From NCBI GenBank assembly GCA_963806685.1, contig CAWDZB010000013.1, positions 62,001 to 126,000 of the forward strand: 64,000 nucleotides of DNA, given 5' to 3'. Source of the DNA: DDH964 sp963806685. GTDB taxonomy: Bacteria > Desulfobacterota > Desulfuromonadia > Desulfuromonadales > DDH964. Below are positions 1-8,510 of this stretch, in pieces. Position numbers and translations under genes: made by a program. Within the stretch, counting starts at the first letter, position 1. Each line of letters begins with the position of its first letter. The notes below the pieces were generated by a model. It did not search any database, was not told the DNA's origin, and saw nothing but the letters and a program-made list of their open reading frames with translations.

Positions 1-1
1 G

Positions 2-472
2 CTGGCCGCCGATCACGGCGGCTTTGAGATGAAGGGGGAACTGGCCGAAGAGCTGCGCCGGCAGGGGTACCAGGTGCTCGATTTCGGGGCCAGCCGGCTC
101 GACCCGGATGACGATTACCCGGACTTCGTCCTTCCCTTGGCCCGGGCGGTGGCGGCCGGCGAGATCGAGCGGGGCATCGCCCTGTGCGGCAGCGGCATCG
201 GCGCCTCGGTGGCCGCCAACAAGGTCCCCGGGGTGCGCGCCGGGCTGGTCCACGACGGCTACTCGGCTCACCAGGGGGTGGAGGACGACGCCATGAACAT
301 CATGTGCATGGGGGCGCGGGTCATCGGGCCGGCGCTGGCGGCGGACCTGGTACGGATCTTTCTGGAAGCCGATTTTTCCGGGGCCGAGCGCCACCGCCGG
401 CGGCTGGCCAAGATCGCCGCCCTGGAAAAGTACGAGCCCAAATCGGGGAGCGGGCAATGGACCGGCCGGTGA
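2..472 (+). CDS. rpiB: Ribose-5-phosphate isomerase B, 5' end outside window
   Basis: Interconverts ribose 5-phosphate and ribulose 5-phosphate in the cytoplasm. The reading frame is already open at base 2 (LAADHGGFEMK), so the start codon lies upstream; the first ATG in the window, at 29, is internal. The family signature CGSGIGASVAANK with the active-site Cys lies at about residues 61-73 of the visible part, followed by the conserved HDGYSAHQG and NIMCMGARVIG segments. The RpiB/LacAB fold is clear. It overlaps the next gene by 16 bp and heads an operon of pentose-phosphate enzymes, which supports RpiB over the LacA/LacB galactose-6-phosphate isomerases. Confidence 0.93.
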   Translation: MAADHGGFEMKGELAEELRRQGYQVLDFGASRLDPDDDYPDFVLPLARAVAAGEIERGIALCGSGIGASVAANKVPGVRAGLVHDGYSAHQGVEDDAMNIMCMGARVIGPALAADLVRIFLEADFSGAERHRRRLAKIAALEKYEPKSGSGQWTGR

Positions 473-1104
473 CCACCCTGTTCCTCGATATCGGCGGCGT
501 GCTGCTGAACAACGGCTGGGACCGGCATACCCGGCGGCGGGCCGCGGACCACTTCGGCATCGACTACGAAGAGTTCAACGAGCGCCATCACCTGACTTTC
601 GACACCTACGAGGCCGGCAAGCTGAGCCTGGGCGAGTACCTGGCGCGCACCGTCTTTTACCGGGAGCGGGCCTTTTCCCCCGATGCCTTTCGCGACTTCA
701 TGTATGGCCAATCCCGCCCCTTCCCGGAGATGATCGAGCTGGTCCGCGTTCTCAAGCAGCGCCATCGCCTCAAGCTGGTGGCGGTGAGCAACGAGGGGCG
801 GGAACTGACCGTCCACCGCATCCGCAGCTGCGGGCTGGCGGAATTCATCGATGCCTTCATCTGCTCCTGTTTCGTACATGTCCGCAAGCCGGACGTCGAC
901 ATCTACCGGCTGGCCCTCGATGTCGCCCAGGCGGTCCCGCAGGAGGTGGTCTACATCGACGACCGGGCGATGTTCGTCGACGTCGCCCGGGGACTGGGCA
1001 TCCAGGGGATCCATCATACCGGGGTGCGGCCGACGCGGGCCCTGCTGGCCGGTTTCGGCCTCAGTGTCGGGGAAGTGGAGCCAAGGAGTGAGGAAAATGA
1101 CTGA
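457..1104 (+). CDS. HAD superfamily (IA) hydrolase
   Basis: A 215-residue haloacid-dehalogenase-fold hydrolase, probably a phosphatase acting on a small sugar phosphate. Motif I is FLDIGGVLLNN (nucleophile Asp near residue 11), motif II is the AVSNEG segment, motif III Lys is in the KPDVDIY segment and motif IV is YIDDR. The second motif I Asp is replaced by Gly, as in the DxGGV/DxGNV group of HAD-IA enzymes. The ATG at 457 is chosen because motif I follows directly; upstream in-frame codons lie inside rpiB. The next gene starts within its last codons (8-bp overlap), so it belongs to the pentose-phosphate operon. The substrate cannot be told from sequence; removal of damaged or side-product sugar phosphates would fit the setting. 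Confidence 0.85.
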   Translation: MDRPVTTLFLDIGGVLLNNGWDRHTRRRAADHFGIDYEEFNERHHLTFDTYEAGKLSLGEYLARTVFYRERAFSPDAFRDFMYGQSRPFPEMIELVRVLKQRHRLKLVAVSNEGRELTVHRIRSCGLAEFIDAFICSCFVHVRKPDVDIYRLALDVAQAVPQEVVYIDDRAMFVDVARGLGIQGIHHTGVRPTRALLAGFGLSVGEVEPRSEEND

Positions 1105-2512
1105 GAATTTGGCCGACATCGGCATGATCGGGCTCGGCGTCATGGGACGTAACCTGCTGCTGAACATGGCCGAGCGCGGTTACGTGGTGGCCGGGTACGA
1201 CAAGGATCCCGACAAGGTGAGCGCCCTGGCGGCGGCAGGGGAGGGGGCCGACCTCATCGCCGCCGCCGACCTGCCCTCCTTCCTGGCCCGGCTCAAGCGC
1301 CCCCGGGCGATCATGCTGCTGGTCCCCGCCGGGCGGCCGGTCGACGCGGTTCTCGGCGAACTGCTGCCGCTGTTGGAGAGGGCGGACCTGGTCATCGACG
1401 GCGGCAACTCCCACTTCTCCGACACCGACCGGCGCCTGGCCGACCTGGAGCGGCGCGGCCTGCACTATCTCGGCGTTGGCGTCTCCGGCGGCGAGGCCGG
1501 GGCCCGCCACGGGCCGAGCCTGATGCCCGGCGGCAGCGAGGCAGCCTGGGAACGGGTGCAGCCGATTTTCACCGCCGCCGCCGCCAAGGTCGGCAACGAC
1601 CCCTGCGTGACCTGGCTTGGCCCCGGGTCGGCCGGCCATTACGTGAAAATGGTCCACAACGGCATCGAATACGGGCTGATGCAGCTCATCGCCGAAAGCT
1701 ACGACCTCTTGCACCGCGGCCTCGGCTACAGCAATGAGCGCTTGCAGCAGGCCTATCGCGAGTGGAATGAAGGGCCCTTGAACGGCTACCTGGTCGAGAT
1801 TACCGCCGCCATCCTCGAACGCCGGGACGAGCGGACCGGTCGGTTCCTGGTCGACGTGATTCTCGATGCGGCGCGGCAAAAGGGGACCGGCCAGTGGAGC
1901 TCCCAGGAGGCCCTGGAGCTGCAGGTCCCGGTGCCGAACATCGACCAGGCAGTGCTGCTGCGCGACCTCTCTGCCCGCCGTGACCAGCGCCTGGAGATCG
2001 CGGCGCTCCTCGGCGGCGACTCGCCGCCGGTGCCGGTCCATCCCGAGGGGATTCTCAAGGTCCTGGAAAAGGCGCTGGAGGCGGCCTTCCTGCTCACCTA
2101 CGGGCAGGGGCTGGCGCTTTTGCGGGAAGCTTCCAACCGCCACGGCTACGGCCTCGACCTGGAGTCGGTGGCGCGAATCTGGCGCGGCGGCTGCATCATC
2201 CGCGCCGCGCTGCTGGAGGATCTGCGCAGCGCCTTCCACCTCCGTCCCGAGCTGCCCAACCTGCTCCTCGACCGGAGCCTCGGAGAGCGGCTGGGGGCGC
2301 GGCGCGAGGCGCTGGCCCAGGCAGTGGGCCTCGCCGCCCGGCTCGGCATCCCGGCCCCGGGGCTGATGGCTGCCCTGGCTTACTTCGACGCCTGGCGCAG
2401 TGCCCGGCTACCGACCAACCTGGTGCAGGCGCAGCGCGATTACTTCGGCTCCCACCGCTACGAGCGGATCGACGCCGAGGGGAGTTTCCACACCGAATGG
2501 GAGAAGGAATGA
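1097..2512 (+). CDS. gnd: 6-phosphogluconate dehydrogenase (decarboxylating)
   Basis: Oxidises 6-phosphogluconate to ribulose 5-phosphate and CO2. At 471 residues it matches the long dimeric class. The N-terminal Rossmann motif is GLGVMGRNL (about residues 11-19). The catalytic and substrate segments VSGGEAGARHGPS and KMVHNGIEYG and the C-terminal YFDAWRS and RDYFGSHRYER stretches are all present. After the second beta strand the sequence reads YDKDPDK where NADP-dependent enzymes usually have NRT; an acidic residue there often marks NAD preference, so coenzyme use is uncertain. The start at 1097 overlaps the stop of the HAD gene. zwf follows after 7 bp. Translational coupling is likely throughout the operon. 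Confidence 0.95.
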   Translation: MTENLADIGMIGLGVMGRNLLLNMAERGYVVAGYDKDPDKVSALAAAGEGADLIAAADLPSFLARLKRPRAIMLLVPAGRPVDAVLGELLPLLERADLVIDGGNSHFSDTDRRLADLERRGLHYLGVGVSGGEAGARHGPSLMPGGSEAAWERVQPIFTAAAAKVGNDPCVTWLGPGSAGHYVKMVHNGIEYGLMQLIAESYDLLHRGLGYSNERLQQAYREWNEGPLNGYLVEITAAILERRDERTGRFLVDVILDAARQKGTGQWSSQEALELQVPVPNIDQAVLLRDLSARRDQRLEIAALLGGDSPPVPVHPEGILKVLEKALEAAFLLTYGQGLALLREASNRHGYGLDLESVARIWRGGCIIRAALLEDLRSAFHLRPELPNLLLDRSLGERLGARREALAQAVGLAARLGIPAPGLMAALAYFDAWRSARLPTNLVQAQRDYFGSHRYERIDAEGSFHTEWEKE

Positions 2513-2519
2513 AACGGCC

Positions 2520-4049
2520 ATGAACCGGAATCGGGCGACGGAACCGGCCCTCTTCATTATCTTCGGCGGCGCCGGCGATCTCACCTGGCGCAAGCTGGTG
2601 CCAGCCCTCTTTGACCTCCACCTCGACGGCCAGCTGCCGAAGCCCTTCGCGGTCCTCGGCGTCGATCGTAGGGAACTGGGCGATGGCGCCTACCGCGACC
2701 ACCTGCGGCAAGGGGTCGCCAACTTCTCCCGCCGCGGCCCGGCCGCCGACCAAGACTGGCAGGACTTTGCCGCAAGCATCGGCTATCTCTCCGCCGACTT
2801 CACCACCGAGGAAGGAGGCAGGACCCTGGCCGAGCACCTGGCGGGGCTGGTCCAGGAAGGAGAGCAGCCGCCCAACCGCATCTTCTACCTGGCGATCCCG
2901 CCGACCCTGGTGGCGGCCGTCGCCGGCCAGCTGCAGCAGGTCGGTCTCTGCCGCGACTGCGCCCGTGACCGGATGGTGGTGGAAAAGCCCTTCGGCCACG
3001 ACCTCGCCTCGGCCCGGGAGCTCGACCGTACCCTGACCGGGATCTTCGCCGAGTCCCAGATCTACCGCATCGACCACTACCTGGGGAAGGAGACGGTGCA
3101 GAACCTGCTCGCCTTCCGCTTTGCCAACGCCCTGTTCGAGCCGATCTGGGATCGCCGCTACATCGACCACGTGCAAATCACCGTGGCCGAAACCGTCGGC
3201 GTTGGTCACCGCGGCGGCTACTACGACCACGCCGGAGCGCTGCGCGACATGGTGCAGAACCACCTGCTGCAGGTCCTCTGCCTGATCGCCATGGAGTCGC
3301 CGGTCTCCTTCGACGCCGACGAGATCCGCAACAAGAAGGTTGACGTGCTGCGGGCGATCCACCCGCTACGGCCGGAGAAAGTTCACCATAGCGCGGTGCG
3401 CGGCCAGTACGGCAGCGGGCGGATGGGCAGCCAGGACCTCCCGGGCTACCGGGAGGAGGAGGGGGTGGCGGCGGACTCGGGGATCGAGACCTACGCCGCG
3501 CTGCGCCTGTTCATCGACAACTGGCGCTGGCAGGGGGTCCCCTTCTATTTGCGTACCGGCAAGCGCTTGCCGACCAAGGTCTCCCAGGTCTCGATCCTCT
3601 TCCGCCCGCCGCCGCACCAGTCCTTTCCCGCCTCGGCAGTGGAGAACTGGCAGCCCAACCGCCTGGTGATCCGCATCCAGCCGGAGGAGGGGATCACGCT
3701 GCGCATCCAGGCCAAGCAGCCCGGTACCGGCATGCTGCTGAGTCCCGTCGACATGGACTTCTGCTACCGGGATGCCTTCAAAAGCGCGGCGCCGGAGGCC
3801 TACGAGACCCTGCTCCTCGACGTCATGCGCGGCGACGCCACCCTCTTCATGCGCGCCGACCAGGTGGAGGCCGCCTGGGCGGTGATCAGCCCGGTCCTCG
3901 AGGTCTGGGAAGCGGTGCCGCCGGGGGATTTCCCCGATTACCCCGCCGGCAGCTGGGGGCCGGAGAGTGCCGCTTCCCTCCTTTCCCAGGACGGCCGCAG
4001 CTGGTTCACGCCGGTGCTGACGGACGACCCGGAGCCGGAGGACCCATGA
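2520..4049 (+). CDS. zwf: Glucose-6-phosphate 1-dehydrogenase
   Basis: First oxidative step of the pentose phosphate pathway: glucose 6-phosphate to 6-phosphogluconolactone with reduction of NAD(P). The 509-residue product has an N-terminal nucleotide-binding segment GGAGDLTWRKLVPAL (family form GASGDLxxRKL), VVEKPFGHD, and the substrate-binding RIDHYLGKE with the catalytic His region near residues 182-190. The C-terminal domain is complete through WGPESAASLL. The ATG at 2520 lies 7 bp after gnd; the stop overlaps the pgl start by 4 bp (ATGA). No frameshift or truncation is seen. Confidence 0.96.
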   Translation: MNRNRATEPALFIIFGGAGDLTWRKLVPALFDLHLDGQLPKPFAVLGVDRRELGDGAYRDHLRQGVANFSRRGPAADQDWQDFAASIGYLSADFTTEEGGRTLAEHLAGLVQEGEQPPNRIFYLAIPPTLVAAVAGQLQQVGLCRDCARDRMVVEKPFGHDLASARELDRTLTGIFAESQIYRIDHYLGKETVQNLLAFRFANALFEPIWDRRYIDHVQITVAETVGVGHRGGYYDHAGALRDMVQNHLLQVLCLIAMESPVSFDADEIRNKKVDVLRAIHPLRPEKVHHSAVRGQYGSGRMGSQDLPGYREEEGVAADSGIETYAALRLFIDNWRWQGVPFYLRTGKRLPTKVSQVSILFRPPPHQSFPASAVENWQPNRLVIRIQPEEGITLRIQAKQPGTGMLLSPVDMDFCYRDAFKSAAPEAYETLLLDVMRGDATLFMRADQVEAAWAVISPVLEVWEAVPPGDFPDYPAGSWGPESAASLLSQDGRSWFTPVLTDDPEPEDP

Positions 4050-4759
4050 TCGAAATCGCCGCCGACCTGGAAGACCTCAGCCAGCGGGCCGCCAAACTCT
4101 TCACCGCGGCCGCCCGCCGGACGGTGATGGCGCGGGGGCTGTTCCGGGTGGCCCTCTCCGGCGGCACCACCCCGCGGCGCACCTACCAGCTGCTCGCTGC
4201 TCCCCCCTTTCGGGACCAGGTGCCCTGGCAGGCGGTGGAGGTCTTCTGGGGGGACGAGCGCTGCGTTCCCCCAGAAGACCCGCGCAGCAACCAGCGCCTG
4301 GCCCGGCAGGCGCTCCTCGACCACGTCCCCATCCCGGCCGGGCGCATCCGCCCGATGGCCTGCAACGGCGACCCGGCCGCCGCGGCCAGGGCCTACCAGC
4401 AGCTGCTTGCCCGTCGCTGCGGACCGGGACTGCCGCGCTTCGACCTGGTGCTGCTCGGCCTCGGCCCCGATGGCCACACCGCCTCGCTCTTCCCCGGCAG
4501 CCCGGCGCTGCAGGAGGAGCGGCGCTGGGTGAGCGAAGTGCTGGTTCCCGGGCAGGACTTCGCCCGCCTGACCCTGACCCTGCCGGTTCTCAACCATGCC
4601 GCCGAGATCCTCTTTCTGGCGGCCGGGGCGGAGAAGGCCGCGGCGCTTGGGCAGATCCTCAACGGCGCCGAGCCGCAGCTGCCGGCCGCCCGGGTACGCC
4701 CCGACCAGGGGCGGCTGCGCTGGCTGATCGATCGCGTCGCCGCCGGCGGCTGCCCTTGA
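4046..4759 (+). CDS. pgl: 6-phosphogluconolactonase
   Basis: Hydrolyses 6-phosphoglucono-1,5-lactone, completing the oxidative branch together with zwf and gnd. The 237-residue DevB/SOL-type protein has the glucosamine-6-phosphate-isomerase-like fold: LSGGTTPRRTYQLL near residues 37-50, WGDERCVPPEDPRSN near 70-84 and LGLGPDGHTASLFPG near 138-152, which are the usual substrate-contact loops. It is coupled to zwf by a 4-bp overlap and is the last gene of the operon; a strong intrinsic terminator follows about 95 bp downstream. Confidence 0.95.
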   Translation: MIEIAADLEDLSQRAAKLFTAAARRTVMARGLFRVALSGGTTPRRTYQLLAAPPFRDQVPWQAVEVFWGDERCVPPEDPRSNQRLARQALLDHVPIPAGRIRPMACNGDPAAAARAYQQLLARRCGPGLPRFDLVLLGLGPDGHTASLFPGSPALQEERRWVSEVLVPGQDFARLTLTLPVLNHAAEILFLAAGAEKAAALGQILNGAEPQLPAARVRPDQGRLRWLIDRVAAGGCP

Positions 4760-4854
4760 TCGGGGGCAACGGGAACTGGCGCGGATTATGCTTTTCCCTG
4801 TTTCATCCAGACCGACCGGAGACAACGCCTGTCCCCGGCCGGCCGGCAGCGACG

Positions 4855-4886
4855 CCCGCGGGGAACTTTCCCCGGCGGGTTTTTTT
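4855..4886 (+). terminator. Intrinsic terminator of the rpiB-pgl operon
   Basis: An inverted repeat of about 10 bp, CCCGCGGGGAA paired with TTCCCCGGCGGG with one bulged base, is followed by a run of seven T. It lies 96 bp after the pgl stop and 24 bp before the next gene, so it separates the pentose-phosphate operon from the small gene at 4910. Confidence 0.85.
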
Positions 4887-4909
4887 GTCCCTGAATAAGG
4901 AGAACAGCA

Positions 4910-5158
4910 ATGACGAAACAGCAACAGGCCGGAGAACTGGTCCCCATCGGCGAGGCGGCCAAGACCTTGAAAACTACGGAACTTAACGTGTTGATGCACA
5001 TCAAGCGGGGTTTGCTGCAGGGGCTGGAAGGTGCGGAGGGCTGGCAGGTGACCGCCGCCAGCCTGGCGGCACTGGTCGCCGCCGGGCCGACGGAAAAGGG
5101 CCAGGTGGTCTGTCCGCCGAGCTGCGGCAAGGGCGGCGGCTGCAGCTCATGCAAATAG
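4910..5158 (+). CDS. Small HTH-like protein with Cys-rich tail
   Basis: An 82-residue protein of unknown function. Residues 12-40 (PIGEAAKTLKTTELNVLMHI) read like the winged or MerR-like helix-turn-helix used for excisionase and regulator DNA contacts. The C-terminal 15 residues are CPPSCGKGGGCSSCK, four Cys that could bind a metal or an Fe-S cluster. An ATG preceded by AAGGAGAAC gives a clear ribosome-binding site. The combination suggests a metal- or redox-responsive small regulator, but this is inference; it could equally be a metal-binding small protein without DNA binding. The next small gene begins 38 bp downstream. Confidence 0.7.
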   Translation: MTKQQQAGELVPIGEAAKTLKTTELNVLMHIKRGLLQGLEGAEGWQVTAASLAALVAAGPTEKGQVVCPPSCGKGGGCSSCK

Positions 5159-5196
5159 CACCTGCTGGCATTTTAGGCAACCCCCCGGAGGAGGCC

Positions 5197-5490
5197 ATGA
5201 AGGTCGAAATCAAACCGTCCAACCTGTATTACCGCTACCCGCGCAAGAAGGAGACCCGGGAGGCACCGAAATTTACCGGCAAGCCCGACCCGCACCCTTT
5301 CGACCGCAACGACCTGTACGAGGTCATTCCGATGTTCGAGGCGGTGATGGAAGAGCTCGGGACCACCGACGGCCGGGTCCTGCAGCGCATGGAAGAAATC
5401 CTCGACAAGGAACTGCCCCGTTTCATCGACACTCGCGAAGCGGTCTTCGATTGCCTGGTGGGGGCGCTGAGGGAGGAGCTGGAAGGGTAG
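5197..5490 (+). CDS. Small conserved hypothetical protein
   Basis: A 97-residue soluble, charged protein. The N-terminal third is basic with a YYRYPRKKE stretch and a Pro-rich linker (KFTGKPDPHPFD). The C-terminal two thirds look helical (MFEAVMEELG, RMEEILDKEL, CLVGALREEL). ATG 5197 is preceded by GGAGGAGG at good spacing and is preferred over an in-frame ATG at 5149, which lies inside the upstream gene. No catalytic motif is visible. The codon use and ribosome-binding site argue for a real gene, probably co-transcribed with the Cys-tailed protein before it. Confidence 0.7.
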   Translation: MKVEIKPSNLYYRYPRKKETREAPKFTGKPDPHPFDRNDLYEVIPMFEAVMEELGTTDGRVLQRMEEILDKELPRFIDTREAVFDCLVGALREELEG

Positions 5491-5578
5491 CGTCCCACCC
5501 CTTGCATGCGGGCACGAATCTGCTCCAATAATTCCAGGGTCTTTAATTTCGCTTACCGGGAGCGGTCAAGTGCCCACC

Positions 5579-6419
5579 ATGCGCCACCGGACCACCGTCA
5601 AGCTGGCTGTTCTGCTGCTGTTTCTGACTCTGAGCGGCTGCAGCAAGGATCTGCACTACATCTTCACCTCCAGCGCCGACAGCCGGGGCCTGCCGGTCGA
5701 CCAAGGCATGGCCTACCAGGAGGTCTGGTTCCCGGCCGCCGACGGCCAGCGTCTCCACGGCTGGTACATTCCCGGCCGCCGCTCCGGGCCGCTGATCTTC
5801 TACTGCCACGGCAACGCCGCCAACATCTCCTACCGCCTCGACATCCTCGACTACTTCAATACCCGCCTGGGGCTTCCGGTCTTCATCTTCGACTACCGCG
5901 GCTACGGTGAAAGCACCGGCGAGGCGCAGGCCGAGGACGACCTATACCAGGACGCCCGCGGCGCCCTCGCCTACCTCGCCGGGCGGTGCTGGGAGCCGGC
6001 GCGGATGGTTTATTACGGCCGCTCGCTCGGGTCGGCCATCGCCCTGCAGATGGCCCTCGAACAGCCGCCGGCAGGGCTGGTGCTGGAAAACGCCTTCCCC
6101 TCGCTGCGGGCGGTCGCCTGGCACCTGCGGCCGGTAAGCTTCGCCCTTTTCGGCTTCTGGCTGCTCGGCCACGCCTACGACAACCAGGCCAAGATCGGCC
6201 GGCTGCGGGTGCCGCTGCTGGTCATCCAGGGGGCGAGCGGATCGCATCGTGCCGCCGGCGATGTCGGCCCGACTCTTCGCCAGTGCTCGCCAGCCGAAGC
6301 GCCGGGTGGTGATCGCCGGCGCCGGGCACAGCGACTGCTTCCGGGTCGGTGGCACCGCCTACTTCGCGGCCTGGGAGAATTTTCTGGCCACCCTCCGCCG
6401 TCCCCCTTCCGTCCCCTGA
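5579..6419 (+). pseudogene. Alpha/beta-hydrolase lipoprotein, frameshifted near 6239
   Basis: Encodes a lipoprotein (signal peptide with lipobox LSGC at about residues 18-21) with the alpha/beta-hydrolase fold of the BEM46/YfhR type: CHGNAAN oxyanion segment, DYRGYGES and the nucleophile elbow GRSLGS. After LLVIQGAS the frame is lost. One extra G at 6239/6240 moves it so that the expected DRIVPPAMSARLF (acid residue) and GAGHSDCF (catalytic His) lie in another frame, which ends at 6417-6419. Read without the shift, the unbroken frame runs to 6457 with an unrelated Pro/Arg-rich tail and lacks Asp and His. Either a recent null mutation or a base-calling error. A GTG at 5570 is an alternative start. 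Confidence 0.75.
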
Positions 6420-6463
6420 TTCGCCCTTCTTCCAACACCCTTCCCATCCCGCCATGAGGGGAC

Positions 6464-6469
6464 TATAAT
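6464..6469 (+). promoter_or_regulatory. Possible -10 box for the macA operon
   Basis: A perfect TATAAT lies 124 bp before the adaptor start. A weak TTCCCA at 6441-6446 sits 17 bp upstream as a possible -35. This is a sequence match only; the position after the hydrolase and before the export operon is sensible. Confidence 0.4.
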
Positions 6470-6499
6470 GGTCCGGCTGTTCGCCAAGGGAGGCCGGTT

Positions 6500-6527
6500 T
6501 TCAGGTTTCAGAATCAGGGCTCAGGGA
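6500..6527. repeat. Short heptad array (TCAGGG-type)
   Basis: Four consecutive 7-bp units in strict phase: TTCAGGT, TTCAGAA, TCAGGGC, TCAGGGA. It lies in the leader between the probable promoter at 6464 and the macA start. It is one of several 7-bp-phased arrays in gaps of this window. Confidence 0.6.
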
Positions 6528-6593
6528 GAGCGACGGGGTCGTGCCGGTACCCGCCGGTCGCAATTTGCCGCCACTAACGGGAAAGTCTTTTCG

Positions 6594-7829
6594 ATGAAGA
6601 AATGGGTAATCGGGATCCTGGTACTGCTGGTTGCCGCCGCCGGCATCTTCTGGTGGCGCAGCGCCCACCGCGTCAAGCCGCTGAAGATTCTCAAGACCGA
6701 AGCCGTCAGTCGCGGCACGGTGCGCAAGGTCCTCGAGGAGACCGGGATCATCAAGTCGCAGGTCGGGGCGATCGTCAAGATCGGCGCCCGTGCCACCGGC
6801 ACCGTGGAGAAGATGCTGGTCAAGGTCGGCGACCGGGTCGCAAAGGGGGAACTGGTGGCGCGCATCGACAACCGCGAACTGCGCGCCCAGCTCGCCGAGG
6901 CCGAGGCATCCCTGGCTTCGGCACGGGCCGAGCTGCAGCGGGTGGAAAAGGTCTACCCGCTGCAGATTGCCGAGGCGCAGGCCAACCTGGCCGCCGCCCG
7001 CAGCCAGGGAGACTATCTCTCCGACAATGCAAGGCGCCTGGAGCAGCTGCTCCAGGAGGGCTTCGTCTCCCGGGACGAGGCCGACAACGCCCGGCAGAAG
7101 GCCGATGCCCAGAACGCCCAGGTGAAGGCGGCGCAGACCACCGTCGAACGACTGCAGGGGGAATTCGCCGCGACCCGCAAAAAGGCCGCTCTTGCCGTCG
7201 ACCAGGCGCAGGCGGGGGCCGAGGCGCTGCGGGTGCGCATCTCCTACACCACCATCTACAGCCCCTTGGGCGGGGTGGTCAGCCAGGTCACCGCCCAGGA
7301 AGGGGAGACGATCGTCGCCGGGTTGCAGGTGGCCAACCTGATTACCGTTCTCGACACTGCGCGGCTGGAGATGTGGGTCTACGTCGACGAGACCGACGTC
7401 GGCCAGGTCAAGTCGGGGCAGGCGGTGGAGTTCCGGGTCGATGCCTACCCGGGCAAAACCTTCAATGGCACCATCAAGACCATCTACCCCGAGCCGGAAA
7501 TCCGCGACAACATCGTCTACTACCAGGCGCTGGTCGCCATCAGCCCCGAGCAGGCGGAAGTCTTGCGGCCGGAAATGACCACCCAGGTGCAGATCGTGGT
7601 GGCCCAGAAGGAGGACGTGCTGCTTATCCCCAATACCGCCCTCAAGTGGGTCGACGACCAACAGCTGATCTTCGTCCAGGCCCCGGACGGCACGGTACGC
7701 CGGGTCAAGCCGCAGCTCGGCCTTTCCGGGCTGACCCACAGCGAGGTGACCGCCGGCCTCAAAGAGGGGGACCTGGTGGCGACGGAGATCTCCCTCCCCG
7801 GCCAGAAGCCGGCCAAGGCCAAGCCATGA
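6594..7829 (+). CDS. macA: MacA-like periplasmic adaptor (HlyD/RND family)
   Basis: A 411-residue membrane-fusion protein linking an inner-membrane ABC pump to the outer membrane. It has an N-terminal anchor (residues 5-19), then lipoyl/barrel-sandwich segments (VKIGARATGTVEKMLVKVGD near 65), a long coiled-coil hairpin (about 95-210), the second lipoyl half (YTTIYSPLGGVVSQ) and beta-barrel and membrane-proximal domains. ATG 6594 is chosen because the hydrophobic anchor follows at once; the upstream in-frame sequence is repeat DNA. The stop overlaps the ATPase start by 4 bp, giving a MacA-MacB1-MacB2-permease operon. The exported substrate (macrolide, peptide, lipid) is not predictable. Confidence 0.88.
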   Translation: MKKWVIGILVLLVAAAGIFWWRSAHRVKPLKILKTEAVSRGTVRKVLEETGIIKSQVGAIVKIGARATGTVEKMLVKVGDRVAKGELVARIDNRELRAQLAEAEASLASARAELQRVEKVYPLQIAEAQANLAAARSQGDYLSDNARRLEQLLQEGFVSRDEADNARQKADAQNAQVKAAQTTVERLQGEFAATRKKAALAVDQAQAGAEALRVRISYTTIYSPLGGVVSQVTAQEGETIVAGLQVANLITVLDTARLEMWVYVDETDVGQVKSGQAVEFRVDAYPGKTFNGTIKTIYPEPEIRDNIVYYQALVAISPEQAEVLRPEMTTQVQIVVAQKEDVLLIPNTALKWVDDQQLIFVQAPDGTVRRVKPQLGLSGLTHSEVTAGLKEGDLVATEISLPGQKPAKAKP

Positions 7830-8509
7830 GCGAGTCGGGGCCGCTGATCGCCCTCGACGGCATCACCCGCAGCTATCGCCAGGGGGAGCAGCAGATTCCG
7901 GTCCTCAAGGGGATCAGCCTGAGTATCGACCATGGCGAGTTCGTCGCCCTGCAGGGGCCGTCAGGCTCCGGGAAGTCGACGCTGCTGCACATCCTCGGGC
8001 TGCTCGATCGTCCCTCCGACGGCCATTACCGTCTGCAGGGGGAGGACGTGGCGGGATTGCCCGACGATCGGCTGAGCGAGCTGCGCAATCGCACCCTCGG
8101 TTTCCTCTTTCAGAGCTTCTACCTCGTCCCCTATGTCTCGGCGCTGGAGAACGTCATCCTCCCCGGCCTCTACGGGCCGACCCCCGGGCGGCGGCTGCGC
8201 GAGCGCGCCGAAGAGCTGCTGACCCAGGTCGGCCTCGGCGATCGCCTCCACTTCCGCCCCAACCAGCTCTCCGGCGGCCAGCAGCAGCGGGTGGCGCTGG
8301 CCCGGGCGCTGGTCAACGATCCTCAGCTGCTGCTTGCCGACGAGCCGACCGGCCAGCTCGACTCCACCACCAGTATCGAGATCCTCGAACTGCTTACCAC
8401 TATCCATGCCCAGGGGCGCACCATCATCCTCGTCACCCACGACGAGGCGACGGCGGCCTGTGCCCAACGGCGGATCGTCCTCCATGATGGCCTGGTCGTC
8501 GCTGATTGA
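7826..8509 (+). CDS. ABC transporter ATPase, MacB/LolD type
   Basis: A 227-residue nucleotide-binding subunit of a tripartite export system. The Walker A GPSGSGKST lies near residues 48-56, the Q-loop in FLFQSFYLVPYVSALENV, the signature LSGGQQQRVALARAL near 149-163, Walker B LLLADEPTG and the H-loop VTHDEA. It carries no membrane domain, so the two separate FtsX-like permeases downstream supply it. It overlaps macA by ATGA and the first permease begins 1 bp after its stop. Confidence 0.93.
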   Translation: MSESGPLIALDGITRSYRQGEQQIPVLKGISLSIDHGEFVALQGPSGSGKSTLLHILGLLDRPSDGHYRLQGEDVAGLPDDRLSELRNRTLGFLFQSFYLVPYVSALENVILPGLYGPTPGRRLRERAEELLTQVGLGDRLHFRPNQLSGGQQQRVALARALVNDPQLLLADEPTGQLDSTTSIEILELLTTIHAQGRTIILVTHDEATAACAQRRIVLHDGLVVAD

Positions 8510-8510
8510 A

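Noticed and set aside
268..2239. Long antisense open frames over the HAD and gnd genes
   Set aside because: They follow from high G+C content: no stop codons on the opposite strand of strongly biased genes. No ribosome site, no domain, Arg/Pro/His-rich composition.
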